A stretch of DNA of 64,000 nucleotides from Clostridium prolinivorans. GTDB taxonomy: Bacteria; Bacillota; Clostridia; Clostridiales; Clostridiaceae. The stretch covers positions 1 through 64,000 of the forward strand of contig NZ_RJWG01000005.1 in the NCBI RefSeq assembly GCF_004011155.1, written 5' to 3'. Of the stretch, positions 19,101 through 29,678 are shown piece by piece (position 1 is the first letter of the stretch; every line of letters starts with the position of its first letter). The notes under the pieces were generated by a model. That model saw only the letters and a list, made by a program, of their open reading frames with translations, made no database searches and was not told the origin of the DNA. Made by a program: the position numbers and the translations under genes.

Positions 19101-19567
19101 TTAAAATTCCCTGAATTTTATCAATTAATTCGTTTAATTTAAATTTTTTTACTTAATCTTATGTATATCTTAGTTTTTCTTAGAATTTTGGAAAATATTC
19201 CATTAATGTTATTAATATTATTTTTATACCTTTAAATATTTATATAGTTAAATTTATTAATTATAGTAAAATTTAATATAAAAAAATAAATTTTGAGATT
19301 AATTGTAAAATTAAATGTAGCAGATAAAAATGTTAAAGCAATGAATTTTAAAAATTTACTGCAAAATAATTATTGCATATTTATAAATATTTATGTATAA
19401 TTATTTTTAACATGCAATATATATTTTTTCTATATAATCCTTATATAATTTAGTTTTATCTAAAAATTTTATTATTAAATATTTGCATAACAATTAATTT
19501 TTATTTGTATAAATATAATATTTTATTTAAATAATTAACTTAATATAATCATAAATAAAAAGTAAAG
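19101..19567. other. AT-rich divergent intergenic region ctsR/argH
   Basis: About 470 bases of extremely AT-rich DNA with no coding potential. It must contain the argH promoter. ATGTATAATTATTTTT around 19392-19407 resembles half of an ArgR (ARG box) site, but in such AT-rich sequence this is weak evidence. Confidence 0.4.
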
Positions 19568-19582
19568 GTGGTTTTTAAGTAT

Positions 19583-20899
19583 ATGAAGCTATGGGGTGGA
19601 AGGTTTAAGGCAAGTGAAAGCAAATTAATGGAAGATTTTAATAGTTCATTAAGTTTTGATAAAAGATTATATAAAGAAGATATTATAGGAAGTAAAGCTC
19701 ATGTAAAGATGCTTGTAAAATGTAATATATTAACAGCTTCTGAAGGTGATCTTATTCTTAAAGGGCTTGAAAGTATTTTAAATAAAATAGAAAACGGAAC
19801 TCTTAAATTAGAAGGAGATTATGAAGATATACACAGCTTTATAGAAACTAATCTTATTTTAGAAATAGGAGAAACTGGTAAAAAACTTCATACTGCAAGA
19901 AGCAGAAATGATCAAGTTGCTTTAGATATGAGGCTTTATGCAAAATCTGCATCTTATGAAGTAGTAAATCTTTTAGAAGAACTTCAAAATGTAATTTTAA
20001 ATATTGCTGAAAAAAATGCTGTTATTATGCCTGGTTATACACATCTTCAAAGAGCACAAGTAGTTACATTTAAGCACCATCTTTTAGCCTATTATAATAT
20101 GTTTTTAAGGGATAAAAAAAGAATTTTAAATTCTATTGATATTTTAGATGAAAGTCCATTAGGCTGTTGTGCTTTAGCTGGTACAACTTACAATACAGAT
20201 AGAGAATTTACAGCTAAAGAGTTAGGTTTTAAAAAACCTGTAGATAATTATTTAGACGGCGTAAGTGACAGAGATTATTTAATAGAACTTTGCTCTGATT
20301 TTTCAATTTTAATGATGCATCTTAGCAGACTAAGCGAAGAACTTATTTTATGGAGTACTAAGGAATTTGATTTTATAAGCATTGATGATAAATTTGCAAC
20401 AGGCAGCAGTATTATGCCTCAAAAGAAAAATCCCGATGCAGCTGAGCTTATAAGAGGTAAAACAGGAAGAGTTTACGGCTCGCTTATGTCTCTTCTTACA
20501 ATAATGAAAGGAATTCCTCTAGCTTACAATAAAGATATGCAGGAAGATAAAGAGCAGTTCTTTGATGCATTAGATACTGTAAAAAGCTGTATTAAAGTTA
20601 TGTCTGGAATGCTATCTACATTAAAAGTTAAGGAAGAGAATATGAAAAAAGCTGTAAAAAAAGGCTTTTTAAATGCTACTGAAGCAGCAGATTATTTGGT
20701 TAATAAAGGTATGCCATTTAGAGATGCTCATGCCATAATAGGTTCTATAGTACTATATTGTGAAGAAAATGATACTTCAATAGAAGATTTGTCTCTTGAA
20801 GAATTAAATAAATTTAGTACTCTATTTGAGGAAGATGTTTATTCATTTATAGATTATGAAAATACTCTAAAAAGAGGTATAAAGAAAAATCTTTTATAA
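19583..20899 (+). CDS. argH: Argininosuccinate lyase
   Basis: Last step of arginine synthesis: argininosuccinate to arginine and fumarate. A fumarase/aspartase superfamily member, with the N-terminal MKLWGGRFKASESKL, the HTARSRNDQVA region, GYTHLQRAQ, and the signature loop GSSIMPQKKNPD with the catalytic Ser. Length 438 residues is normal. I chose the ATG at 19583; a GTG five codons earlier lies within the AAAGGTGG binding site. It stands alone here with its own terminator; argG, which usually precedes it, is not adjacent. Confidence 0.95.
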   Translation: MKLWGGRFKASESKLMEDFNSSLSFDKRLYKEDIIGSKAHVKMLVKCNILTASEGDLILKGLESILNKIENGTLKLEGDYEDIHSFIETNLILEIGETGKKLHTARSRNDQVALDMRLYAKSASYEVVNLLEELQNVILNIAEKNAVIMPGYTHLQRAQVVTFKHHLLAYYNMFLRDKKRILNSIDILDESPLGCCALAGTTYNTDREFTAKELGFKKPVDNYLDGVSDRDYLIELCSDFSILMMHLSRLSEELILWSTKEFDFISIDDKFATGSSIMPQKKNPDAAELIRGKTGRVYGSLMSLLTIMKGIPLAYNKDMQEDKEQFFDALDTVKSCIKVMSGMLSTLKVKEENMKKAVKKGFLNATEAADYLVNKGMPFRDAHAIIGSIVLYCEENDTSIEDLSLEELNKFSTLFEEDVYSFIDYENTLKRGIKKNLL

Positions 20900-20911
20900 A
20901 ATATAATATAT

Positions 20912-20953
20912 AGCCCGAAAAACTTTCAAACATATAAGTTTTTCGGGCTTTTT
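20912..20953 (+). terminator. Intrinsic terminator after argH
   Basis: AGCCCGAAAAACTT pairs perfectly over 14 bp with AAGTTTTTCGGGCT and is followed by a T-run. It also faces the end of the minus-strand HAD gene and may act on both strands. Confidence 0.88.
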
Positions 20954-20991
20954 GTAATTCTTATAAAAGTAACTCTAATAAATTATACTTA

Positions 20992-21627
20992 TTAAAATAC
21001 AATATTTTTTAATTCATTCAATGAATTTATAATATATTCTGGTTTTTCTTTATAATCTATATTATTAGTATTGTAAAGACATACTTTTATATTAGCTGCC
21101 TTACCTGCTAAAATTTCAAAATCTCTATCTCCTACAATAAGAGCATTTGATTTATCTATATTATATTTTTTTAATAAATATATATACCCCTCTGGATCTG
21201 GTTTCCTTTTAAAACCACTGTGCTTTGTAATTATCTCTTCAAAATAATTTTCCATACCGTAAGCTTTTAAATATTTTAAAGTGCTATTCCCTCTATGTGT
21301 TAAAATAAAATTTCTTTTTCCTCTATTTTTTATATACTCACAAATTTCTTTTGCATATGGAAAAGGCTTTACACTTTCAGGTGAAGTGCTTTTTTCATAT
21401 GCATTAAACTTTTCAACAAATTTTTCATCTAATCCATATATACTCATATAATGTTTCCTAGCTTCAGATTGAGAAATTTTCATATATTGAAGTATATTTT
21501 CTTCTTTTTCATCTATTCCATAATCTTTTAATGCTCTTTTAAAAGCACTGACCATAGAAGGATATGTATCAAACAAAGTACCATCAAAATCCCAAATTAC
21601 ATCTGTAAATATTTTTATCACTCCCAT
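20992..21627 (-). CDS. HAD-superfamily phosphatase, phosphoglycolate phosphatase-like
   Basis: A 211-residue HAD subfamily IA hydrolase. Motif I is WDFDGTLFDTY (nucleophile and general acid Asp), motif II is in FILTHRGNST, motif III Lys is in GFKRKPDPEGY and motif IV is VGDRDFEILAGKAA. The helical cap lies between motifs I and II. The substrate cannot be told from sequence; phosphoglycolate, beta-phosphoglucomutase-like and nucleotide phosphatases look similar. The first ATG is directly followed by GGGAGTG, so translation may begin a few codons later. It appears monocistronic. Confidence 0.85.
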   Translation of the reverse strand: MGVIKIFTDVIWDFDGTLFDTYPSMVSAFKRALKDYGIDEKEENILQYMKISQSEARKHYMSIYGLDEKFVEKFNAYEKSTSPESVKPFPYAKEICEYIKNRGKRNFILTHRGNSTLKYLKAYGMENYFEEIITKHSGFKRKPDPEGYIYLLKKYNIDKSNALIVGDRDFEILAGKAANIKVCLYNTNNIDYKEKPEYIINSLNELKNIVF

Positions 21628-21659
21628 GTAAATTAATATTTTATATATTATATATTAAA

Positions 21660-21765
21660 CCACAATAAGCTGTAAATTAACTTCCATTATATAATTTATA
21701 GAGTTTAATTTTTACTATTATACCTATATATAGTGGCTAATTTTTAATAAAAATACTTTTTGCGG
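21660..21765 (-). repeat. 106-bp MITE-like repeat, diverged copy A
   Basis: Inverse orientation relative to the copies at 55868 and 63178. Shared blocks include CCACAATAAGCTGTAAATTAA, TATAATTTATAG and TAGTGG. The right end is eroded (GCGGA in place of GTGAG). Length (106 bp) equals the other copies. It lies in the spacer between the HAD gene and the cupin regulator. Confidence 0.75.
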
Positions 21766-22030
21766 AATAGTCATTATATATTATAAAATAATTAAAAATA
21801 TAGAGCAAATGTTTTATTTATAAGTTTATAAGCTACTCTTACTTTATATAATACATATTATCTAAAAATAATACAAATTTTTTAAGTATTTTTCTATTTT
21901 ATATTGATTTATTATTATTTTTTTGTATAATTGTATATTGTAAGTTTAGTATTCTTAAACTTTGTGTTTATACAAATTATAATTTAGTACTATTAAATTT
22001 TAAATTTAATATAATTTTAGAAGGTGAAGT
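21766..22030. promoter_or_regulatory. Upstream region of the pot operon regulator
   Basis: AT-rich leader before the regulator gene. GTTTAGTATTCTTAAAC at 21944-21960 is an imperfect palindrome that could be the operator of the XRE-cupin regulator, followed by a TATAAT-like box. No gene is visible. Confidence 0.35.
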
Positions 22031-22570
22031 ATGCAAATCGGAGAAAAAATCAAAAGATTAAGAATTGAAAAACAACTTACTCAAGAAGAATTAGCAAACA
22101 GGTGTGAATTATCTAAAGGTTTTATATCTCAATTAGAAAGAGACTTAACCTCTCCTTCTATAGCAACTTTAACTGATATATTAGATGCACTTGGTACAAA
22201 TTTAAATGAATTTTTTAGAGAAGACCCCGAAGAAAAAGTTGTTTTTACAAAAGATGATATGTTTGAAAAATCTGATGAAAAATTAAAATATACTTTAATG
22301 TGGCTCGTATCTAACGCTCAAAAAAATTCTATGGAACCAATTATGTTAATATTAGAACCTCATGGAAGATATGTTGAAGAAGAACCCCATGAAGGCGAAG
22401 AATTTGGTTACGTATTATCAGGATCAATAACACTGCATTTAGGTAAGAAAAAATATAAAGTTAAAAAAGGAGAAAGTTTTTATTTTAAACCTAACTTTAA
22501 TCATTATATTTCAAATAATGGCACAAGTTTAGCTAAAATTATATGGATAAGTTCTCCTCCATCTTTTTAA
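22031..22570 (+). CDS. XRE-cupin transcriptional regulator (PuuR-like)
   Basis: A 179-residue regulator with an N-terminal XRE helix-turn-helix (about 1-62: GEKIKRLRIEKQLTQEELA, SKGFISQLERDLTSPS) and a C-terminal cupin_2 domain (about 105-175) with the conserved HEGEEFGYVLSGSITLHLG region. Proteins of this layout regulate polyamine genes (PuuR) among others. It lies 24 bases before potA on the same strand, the standard clostridial arrangement, so it probably senses polyamine status and controls the transporter and itself. Confidence 0.9.
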   Translation: MQIGEKIKRLRIEKQLTQEELANRCELSKGFISQLERDLTSPSIATLTDILDALGTNLNEFFREDPEEKVVFTKDDMFEKSDEKLKYTLMWLVSNAQKNSMEPIMLILEPHGRYVEEEPHEGEEFGYVLSGSITLHLGKKKYKVKKGESFYFKPNFNHYISNNGTSLAKIIWISSPPSF

Positions 22571-22594
22571 AGTTTATAAAAGAGGTGTTGAAAT

Positions 22595-23653
22595 TTGCAA
22601 AATGTAAATAATGATATAATTATAGACTTAAAAAACATAACAAAGAAATATGGAGATAATACTGTAATCAAGAATCTAAACTTATATATAAAAAGAAATG
22701 AATTTATAACTTTACTTGGTCCAAGCGGCTGTGGAAAAACTACAACATTAAATATCATAGCTGGTTTTGAAGATGTAAATGAAGGGAGTATTATATTTGA
22801 AAATACAGTTATAAATAACGTACCTCCTCATAAAAGGCAGATAAATACTGTATTTCAAAAATATGCACTTTTCCCTCATATGAATGTATTTGAAAATATA
22901 GCCTTTGGGCTTAGAATAAAAAAACTTCCTGAAAAGAATATAAAAGAGAAAGTTTCTAAAATGCTTAAACTGGTAGATCTTGAAGGCTATGAAAAAAGAT
23001 CTATAAATTCTTTAAGTGGTGGTCAGCAGCAAAGAGTAGCTATAGCCAGAGCTTTAGTTAATGAACCAAAAGTTTTGCTTTTAGATGAACCTCTTGGAGC
23101 TTTAGATTTAAAGCTTAGAAAAGAAATGCAGATTGAACTAAAAAGAATTCAAAAAACTTTAGGTATAACTTTCGTATTTGTTACTCATGATCAAGAAGAA
23201 GCTTTAACAATGTCTGATACTATTGTAGTTATGAATGAAGGCAAAATTCAGCAAATAGGAACTCCAGAAGATATATATAATGAACCTAAAAATAAATTTG
23301 TTGCTAAATTTATAGGTGAAAGCAACATTTTAGATGGAGTAATTCACGAAGATTTTAAAGTAAGCTTTGAAGGAAAAGAATTTAAATGTGTAGATAAAGG
23401 CTTTTTAAAAGATGAAAATATAGATGTTATTATAAGACCTGAAGATATTAAAATTGTAGAATATGGAAAAGGTATGCTTAATGGAACAGTTACTTCTGTT
23501 ATTTTTAAAGGAGTTCATTATGAAATTGAAGTTGAAACAACAAATAAAAAATGGCTCATACATAGCACTAAAAATGTTAAGATGTTTGAAAAAATAGGTA
23601 TGGATATATACCCTGATGATATTCATATTATGAAAAAGGTAAGTATTGCATAA
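22595..23653 (+). CDS. potA: Spermidine/putrescine ABC transporter ATP-binding protein
   Basis: ATPase of a polyamine importer. Walker A is GPSGCGKTT, the signature is LSGGQQQR, Walker B is [11 protein letters not shown], the H-loop is in VTHDQEEAL, and a C-terminal TOBE domain (about 265-350) follows. The start is TTG, 7 bases after AGAGGTG. Length 352 residues is normal. Its stop overlaps the potB start (TAATG), so coupling is tight. The four pot genes form one operon with the regulator. Confidence 0.95.
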   Translation: MQNVNNDIIIDLKNITKKYGDNTVIKNLNLYIKRNEFITLLGPSGCGKTTTLNIIAGFEDVNEGSIIFENTVINNVPPHKRQINTVFQKYALFPHMNVFENIAFGLRIKKLPEKNIKEKVSKMLKLVDLEGYEKRSINSLSGGQQQRVAIARALVNEPKVLLLDEPLGALDLKLRKEMQIELKRIQKTLGITFVFVTHDQEEALTMSDTIVVMNEGKIQQIGTPEDIYNEPKNKFVAKFIGESNILDGVIHEDFKVSFEGKEFKCVDKGFLKDENIDVIIRPEDIKIVEYGKGMLNGTVTSVIFKGVHYEIEVETTNKKWLIHSTKNVKMFEKIGMDIYPDDIHIMKKVSIA

Positions 23654-24483
23654 TGACAAAAAAACGTTCTATATATCAATACCCTTATATTGTATGGAGC
23701 CTTATTTTTATTGTTGTTCCAATTTTTCTTGTAGTATATTTCAGCTTTACAAACAAAAGCGGGAATTTTACATTAGAAAATTACAAAAAGCTTTTTGATC
23801 CAAGATACATGAAAGTATTTTTTAACTCACTAAAATTAGCTTTTATATCTACAATATTATGCCTTATATTTGGTTACCCTATTGCGTATTTTCTTTCTAA
23901 ATCAAATTTAAAAACAAGAAATATACTTGTACTTCTTTTAATTATTCCTATGTGGATGAATTTTCTTTTAAGAACTTATGCTTGGATGTCTATAATAGGT
24001 AAAAATGGTATTATAAATACTATTTTAAAAGCAATAGGTATTCCTGCTATAAATATATTGTATACGGATTCCGCCGTTATATTAGGTATGGTTTATAATT
24101 TTCTTCCTTTTATGATTATACCTATATATACTGTACTTATTAAGATTGATGAAAATATTATAAAGGCTGCCTCTGATTTAGGTGCTAATAAATATATAAT
24201 TTTTAAAAGAATTATTTTTCCTTTAAGTATACCTGGAGTTATGTCTGGTATAACTATGGTTTTTATGCCTGCAGTTTCAACCTTTGTAATATCAAAACTA
24301 CTAGGCGGCGGTCAATTTATGCTTATAGGTAATTTAATTGAACTTCAGTTTACAACAATTGGAGATTGGTATTTTGGATCCGCTATATCTATACTTATGA
24401 TGATAATAATACTAATATCTATGGCTATTCTTTCAAAATATGAAGACAAAGATGAAAAAGAAGGCGGTGGATTATTTTGGTAG
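23653..24483 (+). CDS. potB: Spermidine/putrescine ABC transporter permease PotB
   Basis: Integral membrane permease of 276 residues with about six membrane segments. The cytoplasmic EAA loop that contacts PotA is visible as AASDLGANKYIIFKRIIFPLS around residues 175-195. It overlaps potA by one base and potC by seven. The N-terminal hydrophobic segment starts at about residue 10. Confidence 0.93.
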   Translation: MTKKRSIYQYPYIVWSLIFIVVPIFLVVYFSFTNKSGNFTLENYKKLFDPRYMKVFFNSLKLAFISTILCLIFGYPIAYFLSKSNLKTRNILVLLLIIPMWMNFLLRTYAWMSIIGKNGIINTILKAIGIPAINILYTDSAVILGMVYNFLPFMIIPIYTVLIKIDENIIKAASDLGANKYIIFKRIIFPLSIPGVMSGITMVFMPAVSTFVISKLLGGGQFMLIGNLIELQFTTIGDWYFGSAISILMMIIILISMAILSKYEDKDEKEGGGLFW

Positions 24484-25268
24484 GCAAATGGATTAAACGT
24501 ATATATTTATCCGCAGCTTATATATTTTTATATGCTCCTATAATTTTTTTAATAATTTTTTCTTTTAATTCCGCAAAAAATTCTTCAAGTTGGGAAGGAT
24601 TTTCTCTTAAATGGTATGTATCTCTTTTTAATAATGTCAGAATTTTAAAAGCTTTATCATATACAGTTATAGTAGCCCTTATATCTTCTATATTTTCTAC
24701 AATTCTTGGAACTATAAGTGCTATAGGAATTGATAAAATGAGCGGATGGGGAAAAAAGCTTATACTTAATGTAAATTATCTGCCTGTACTAAATCCAGAT
24801 ATAGTAACCGCTATTTCTTTAATGACACTATTTATATTTTTTAAAGTAACTTTTGGATTTAAAACTCTTATTATATCTCATATAGTTTTTTCTACTCCTT
24901 ATGTTATAGTTTCTGTTCTTCCAAAACTAAAACAGATGCCTAAAGATTTAGTAAAAGCAGCTCAGGATTTAGGAGCAACACCTTTTTATACTTTAAAAAG
25001 AGTAATACTTCCACAAATAGCTCCTGGAATATTTGCAGGTTTTTTAATATCTTTCACAATGTCTATTGATGATTTTGTGATAAGCTTTTTTAATACAGGT
25101 TCTGGTATTACAAATCTATCAATTGAAATTTATTCAATGGCAAGAAGAGGAATTAGTCCTGAAATAAATGCATTATCCACTTTAATGTTTGTAGCAATAT
25201 TTATATTACTATTTCTTGCAAATGGAAAAGACTTAATAAAATCTGAAAGGAGAAATGTAAATGAATAA
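24477..25268 (+). CDS. potC: Spermidine/putrescine ABC transporter permease PotC
   Basis: Second permease subunit, 263 residues, about six membrane segments, with EAA loop AAQDLGATPFYTLKRVILPQI near residue 160-180. The start is TTG inside the end of potB, with GGCGGTGG upstream; this overlap implies translational coupling. Pairs with PotB to form the channel for polyamine uptake. Confidence 0.93.
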   Translation: MVGKWIKRIYLSAAYIFLYAPIIFLIIFSFNSAKNSSSWEGFSLKWYVSLFNNVRILKALSYTVIVALISSIFSTILGTISAIGIDKMSGWGKKLILNVNYLPVLNPDIVTAISLMTLFIFFKVTFGFKTLIISHIVFSTPYVIVSVLPKLKQMPKDLVKAAQDLGATPFYTLKRVILPQIAPGIFAGFLISFTMSIDDFVISFFNTGSGITNLSIEIYSMARRGISPEINALSTLMFVAIFILLFLANGKDLIKSERRNVNE

Positions 25269-26319
25269 AAAAATAAAATTAATATCTTTAGCTGCTGCTT
25301 TTATACTTTCTACATCATTATTTCAAGGCTGCAATACTAAAAAAAATGCATCCCCAACTATTAATGTATTTAATTGGGGCGAATATATAGACGAAGAGAT
25401 TTTAAAAGATTTTACAGCCAAAACAGGTATAAAAGTTAATTACGAAACTTATGCAACCAATGAAGAAATGTACGAAAAAATAAAAGCTGGAACAACGAAT
25501 TATGATCTTATATGTCCTTCTGATTATATGCTTGAAAGAATGATAAATGAAGGTCTTGTTCAAAAAATAGATTACAGTAAACTTTCAAATTATAAAAATA
25601 TAGATGATAGCTATAAAAATTTATCTTATGATCCTCAAAATGAATATTCTATTCCTTATATGTGGGGAACCATAGGTATAATTTATGATAAAACTAAAAT
25701 ATCAGATTCCATAGATAGTTGGAATACTCTTTGGAATCCAAAATATAAAGATGATATTTTTATGTCTGATGATATGAGAAATTCTATAGGAATATCCTTA
25801 AAAAGACTAGGTTACTCTTTAAATTCTACAAATCCTGAGGAAATAAAAAAAGCTACTGAAGAACTTATTAAGCAGCGTAACGAAGTAAACCCTGTTTATA
25901 TAGGAGATCAAGTTAAAGATTCTTTAAGAAGCGGTGAAAAAAGTATAGCTGTTATATACTCTGGAGACGCTGCTGTATTAAAACAGGAAAAACCTGATAG
26001 ATTTGAATATGTGATACCAAAAGAAGGGACAAATCTTTGGTTTGATGTTTGGGCAATCCCTAAAAATGCAAAACATGTAGAGGAAACTTTAAAATTTTTA
26101 GATTATCTTCTTGATGAAAATGTAAATAAAAAAAATGTTGAATATATAGGGTATGCTACTCCAAATAAAGCAACATTAAGTCTTCTTGATGAGAAGATTA
26201 GAAATGATAAATCTATTTATCCTCCAAAAGAGATACTAAATAAATCAGAAGTTTTTATAGATCTTAAAGATGCAAGAGAGCTATATAATGACGCTTGGCT
26301 TGAAGTTACCTCTAAATAA
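25261..26319 (+). CDS. potD: Spermidine/putrescine-binding lipoprotein PotD
   Basis: Substrate-binding component of the polyamine importer, 352 residues. A lipoprotein signal peptide ends at lipobox FQGC (Cys24). The mature part begins with NVFNWGEYIDEEILKDF, the characteristic start of PotD/PotF proteins; later NYDLICPSDYM and IPYMWGTIGIIYD are typical for the family, the latter contributing to the polyamine pocket. It starts within the end of potC, after AAAGGAG, and is followed by a strong terminator. Confidence 0.95.
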   Translation: MNKKIKLISLAAAFILSTSLFQGCNTKKNASPTINVFNWGEYIDEEILKDFTAKTGIKVNYETYATNEEMYEKIKAGTTNYDLICPSDYMLERMINEGLVQKIDYSKLSNYKNIDDSYKNLSYDPQNEYSIPYMWGTIGIIYDKTKISDSIDSWNTLWNPKYKDDIFMSDDMRNSIGISLKRLGYSLNSTNPEEIKKATEELIKQRNEVNPVYIGDQVKDSLRSGEKSIAVIYSGDAAVLKQEKPDRFEYVIPKEGTNLWFDVWAIPKNAKHVEETLKFLDYLLDENVNKKNVEYIGYATPNKATLSLLDEKIRNDKSIYPPKEILNKSEVFIDLKDARELYNDAWLEVTSK

Positions 26320-26329
26320 AATCTAAATA

Positions 26330-26378
26330 AGATGTACTTATAAAACTACTTTTTAATAGTTTTATAAGTACATCTCTT
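26330..26378. terminator. Strong bidirectional terminator between potD and accA
   Basis: A perfect 19-bp inverted repeat (26330-26348 with 26357-26375, arm AGATGTACTTATAAAACTA) with an 8-base loop. It separates the convergent pot and fatty acid operons and can end both. Confidence 0.88.
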
Positions 26379-26413
26379 ATTATATTAAATATTTCACCGC
26401 AGATTTTTATTTT

Positions 26414-27358
26414 TTATTCTTTATATTCTCCAAAATTCCTAAATTTTTCATATCTTTTATTTAAAAGCTCATCTATACTTAATTGACATAACTTAGGAAG
26501 CACTTCATCTAATGCTTTTTTTATATTTTGCGCTGTTTCTTCTGGATTTTTATGTGCTCCACCTAAAGGTTCTTTTATAATTCTATCTATAATTCCAAAT
26601 TTTTTTAAATCTTCTGATGTTATTTTCATTACTTCTGCTGCTTCTTTAGCTCTGGAACTATCTTTCCAAAGTATACTTGCAAAACCTTCTGGAGAAAGTA
26701 CAGAATAAATAGAATTTTCAAGCATCCAAACTTCATCTGCTACAGCTATAGCTAAAGCTCCTCCGCTTCCTCCTTCTCCTATAACCATAGATATTATAGG
26801 AGTTTTAAGCAGTGCCATTTCCATTAAATTTTTTGCTATAGCTTCTCCTTGTCCTCTTTCCTCAGCACCTATTCCTGGATAAGCTCCAGGAGTATCTACA
26901 AAACAAATTACTGGTCTTTTAAATTTTTCTGCCTGTTTCATAAGCCTTAAAGCTTTCCTGTAACCTTCTGGATTTGGCATACCAAAATTTCTTTTTATAT
27001 ATTCTTTAGTATCTCTTCCCTTTTGCTGAGCTATAATAGTTACAGGCTTTCCATTTAATCTTCCTATTCCTCCTACTATAGAAGGATCATCAGCAAAATA
27101 TCTATCTCCATGAAGTTCTATGAATTCATCAAAAATCTTTTCTATATAATCTAATGCTGATGGTCTTTCTACAAGCTTTGCCAAAGTTACTTTTTCCCAA
27201 GGAGTCAAACTTTTATAAGCTTCTTTTTTCATTTCTTCAAGTTTAGTTTCCATCTTTTCTATTTCAGATGATAAATCTACTCCTTGTTCCTTTGAAAAAT
27301 TTTTTAAGTCTTCTATCTTTTTAGTAAGCTCTTCTATCTTTTTTTCATATTCTAACAT
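26414..27358 (-). CDS. accA: Acetyl-CoA carboxylase carboxyltransferase subunit alpha
   Basis: With AccD it transfers CO2 from carboxybiotin to acetyl-CoA, giving malonyl-CoA. A coiled N-terminus (about 1-45) is followed by the carboxyltransferase domain with [37 protein letters not shown] and the oxyanion loop in [15 protein letters not shown]. Length 314 residues is normal. It is the last gene of the long fab/acc operon and starts 17 bases after accD. Confidence 0.95.
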   Translation of the reverse strand: MLEYEKKIEELTKKIEDLKNFSKEQGVDLSSEIEKMETKLEEMKKEAYKSLTPWEKVTLAKLVERPSALDYIEKIFDEFIELHGDRYFADDPSIVGGIGRLNGKPVTIIAQQKGRDTKEYIKRNFGMPNPEGYRKALRLMKQAEKFKRPVICFVDTPGAYPGIGAEERGQGEAIAKNLMEMALLKTPIISMVIGEGGSGGALAIAVADEVWMLENSIYSVLSPEGFASILWKDSSRAKEAAEVMKITSEDLKKFGIIDRIIKEPLGGAHKNPEETAQNIKKALDEVLPKLCQLSIDELLNKRYEKFRNFGEYKE

Positions 27359-27375
27359 AGCTATATTTCACCACC

Positions 27376-28266
27376 TTAGACTCTGTGCAAGCTTAAAAGC
27401 TCTGAAAGAGTTTCCTTTAACTTTTCTCTTGGTACAACAGCATCTATAAAACCATGTTCTAATAGAAACTCTGCAGTCTGAAAGCCTTCAGGTAAACTTT
27501 GTTTTATAGTCTGTTCAATAACCCTTTTGCCTGCAAAACCTATAAGAGCACCAGGTTCAGCCAAAATAATATCTCCAAGCATAGCAAAACTAGCTGTAAC
27601 TCCACCTGTAGTAGGATCTGTAAGAACAGGTATATATAAAAGTCCTTCTTTATTATGTTTAGCAAGTGCTGCACTTACTTTTGCCATTTGCATTAATGAA
27701 AACATACCTTCTTGCATTCTTGCTCCACCTGATGTAGTAAATATAATTACTGGAAGCCTTTGTGAAGTTGCTTTTTCAATTGCTCTAGTAATTTTTTCTC
27801 CAACAACAGAACCCATACTTCCCATCATAAAACGGCTATCCATAACTCCAATTACACATTCTTCACCATTTATTTTGCATTTACCTGTTATAACTGCTTC
27901 ATTTAAGCCCGTTTCTTCTTTAAGCTTTGATATTTTTTCTTCATAACCAGGAAAATCTAAAGGATTTACGCTGGTCATAGACTTATCAAACTCTACGAAT
28001 GTACCTTCATCAGCAATTAATTCAATTCTATCTAAAGCAGACATTCTAAAATGTTTGCCACAATACATACAAACCTGCATATGCTTTTCTAACTCTTTTT
28101 TATATATAGCTTTCCCGCAGGAATCACACTTTATCCACATACCATTGGGAATAATAGGCTTTTGTTCTTCTGTTTCTTTTAAGTCTCCAGATTTTTCTCC
28201 ATTATTTTCTACAGAAGTTTGGCTTACAGTTATATATTTAGTTTTTTTGAAAAGTCCATTGAACAT
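27376..28266 (-). CDS. accD: Acetyl-CoA carboxylase carboxyltransferase subunit beta
   Basis: Partner of AccA. An N-terminal four-cysteine zinc ribbon (CDSCGK and CMYCGK, about residues 48-73) precedes the carboxyltransferase domain with [26 protein letters not shown] and [14 protein letters not shown]. Length 296 residues is normal. Located between accC and accA in the operon. Confidence 0.95.
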   Translation of the reverse strand: MFNGLFKKTKYITVSQTSVENNGEKSGDLKETEEQKPIIPNGMWIKCDSCGKAIYKKELEKHMQVCMYCGKHFRMSALDRIELIADEGTFVEFDKSMTSVNPLDFPGYEEKISKLKEETGLNEAVITGKCKINGEECVIGVMDSRFMMGSMGSVVGEKITRAIEKATSQRLPVIIFTTSGGARMQEGMFSLMQMAKVSAALAKHNKEGLLYIPVLTDPTTGGVTASFAMLGDIILAEPGALIGFAGKRVIEQTIKQSLPEGFQTAEFLLEHGFIDAVVPREKLKETLSELLSLHRV

Positions 28267-28287
28267 AGTTTTTCACCAACTTCCAAA

Positions 28288-29637
28288 TTAAGATTTAATT
28301 TTTAACTCCTTAGCTATAAAACTAGTATCAAAATCTCCACTTACAAATTTTGGGTTGCTTAATATTGTAAATTGGAAATCTATATTAGTATCTATTCCTT
28401 CTATAACAAATTCTCCAAGAGCTCTTTTCATTCTGTTTATAGCTTCTTCTCGTGTTTTACCATGTACAATAAGCTTACCTATCATAGAATCATAAGCTGA
28501 TGGAATAACATAACCTTGATAAACTGCACTATCAAGCCTAACTCCAAGCCCTCCTGGAATATGCATTCTTTCTATTTTGCCTGGAGAAGGCCTAAAGCCT
28601 TTTTGTGGATTTTCTGCATTAATACGGCATTCAATAGCATGCCCTGTTATTTTAATATCTTCTTGTTTTATGTTAAGTTCCTCACCTGATGCAATTTTAA
28701 TCTGCTCTTTCACTAAATCAATTCCTGTTACCATTTCTGTTATAGGATGCTCTACTTGAATACGTGTATTCATTTCCATAAAATAATAGTTTCCATATTT
28801 ATCTACAAGAAATTCTATAGTACCAGCATTTTTATATCCTACTGCCTTTGCTGCACGAACTGCCACCTCACCCATTTCACGTCTTAACTTTTCAGTCATT
28901 ATAGGTGAAGGTGCTTCTTCTAAAACTTTTTGATTTCTTCTTTGAATTGAGCAGTCTCTTTCCCCTAAATAGATAGTATTACCATAATTATCAGCTAAGA
29001 TTTGAAATTCAATGTGCCTTGGATTTTCCACAAATTTTTCTACATACATTGTGTCATCTCCAAAAGCATTTTTAGCCTCTGTCTTTGCAGTTTCAAAAGC
29101 CTTGGCAAATTCTTCTTTATTTTTAACTACCCTTATGCCTCTTCCACCGCCTCCAGCTGATGCTTTAATCATAACTGGATAGCCTATTTTTTCAGCAATA
29201 GCTAACCCTTCTTCAATTGTATCTACTGAACCGTCAGATCCAGGTACTACAGGAACATTAGCTTGCATCATTATTTCTCTAGCTTTAGATTTATTACCCA
29301 TCTTTTCTATACTTTCGGCATCAGGTCCAATAAATGTAATATTACATTCTTTACACATCTCTGCAAATTCACTGTTTTCCGAAAGAAAACCAAATCCTGG
29401 GTGTATAGCTTCAGCACCAGAAAGTACTGTAGCACTTATTATATTTTGCATGTTTAAATAGCTGTCTCTTGCTCTGGCTGGTCCTATACATATAGCCTCA
29501 TCAGCCATTTCAGTATGAAGAGCATATCTATCAGCTTCAGAATAAACAGCTACGGTTTCTATTCCCATTTCTCTACATGCACGAATAATTCTAACTGCTA
29601 TTTCTCCTCTATTTGCAATAAGTATTTTTTTAAACAT
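28288..29637 (-). CDS. accC: Biotin carboxylase subunit of acetyl-CoA carboxylase
   Basis: ATP-dependent carboxylation of biotin on AccB. ATP-grasp enzyme: N-terminal [21 protein letters not shown], nucleotide-binding loop in [14 protein letters not shown], metal-binding [14 protein letters not shown] with the catalytic Arg, and a C-terminal domain. Length 449 residues is typical of the free-standing bacterial subunit. It lies between fabZ and accD. Confidence 0.96.
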   Translation of the reverse strand: MFKKILIANRGEIAVRIIRACREMGIETVAVYSEADRYALHTEMADEAICIGPARARDSYLNMQNIISATVLSGAEAIHPGFGFLSENSEFAEMCKECNITFIGPDAESIEKMGNKSKAREIMMQANVPVVPGSDGSVDTIEEGLAIAEKIGYPVMIKASAGGGGRGIRVVKNKEEFAKAFETAKTEAKNAFGDDTMYVEKFVENPRHIEFQILADNYGNTIYLGERDCSIQRRNQKVLEEAPSPIMTEKLRREMGEVAVRAAKAVGYKNAGTIEFLVDKYGNYYFMEMNTRIQVEHPITEMVTGIDLVKEQIKIASGEELNIKQEDIKITGHAIECRINAENPQKGFRPSPGKIERMHIPGGLGVRLDSAVYQGYVIPSAYDSMIGKLIVHGKTREEAINRMKRALGEFVIEGIDTNIDFQFTILSNPKFVSGDFDTSFIAKELKIKS

Positions 29638-29678
29638 ATTTATTTTCCCTCCATAAGCTCTAAAGAACGCGGGGTAGT

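Noticed and set aside
19388-19410. ArgR operator before argH
   Set aside because: Only half-site resemblance in very AT-rich DNA; noted in the region entry but not called.
21628-22030. Small gene in the spacer between the HAD and cupin regulator genes
   Set aside because: No open frame with a ribosome site; the area is repeat copy A plus promoter DNA.
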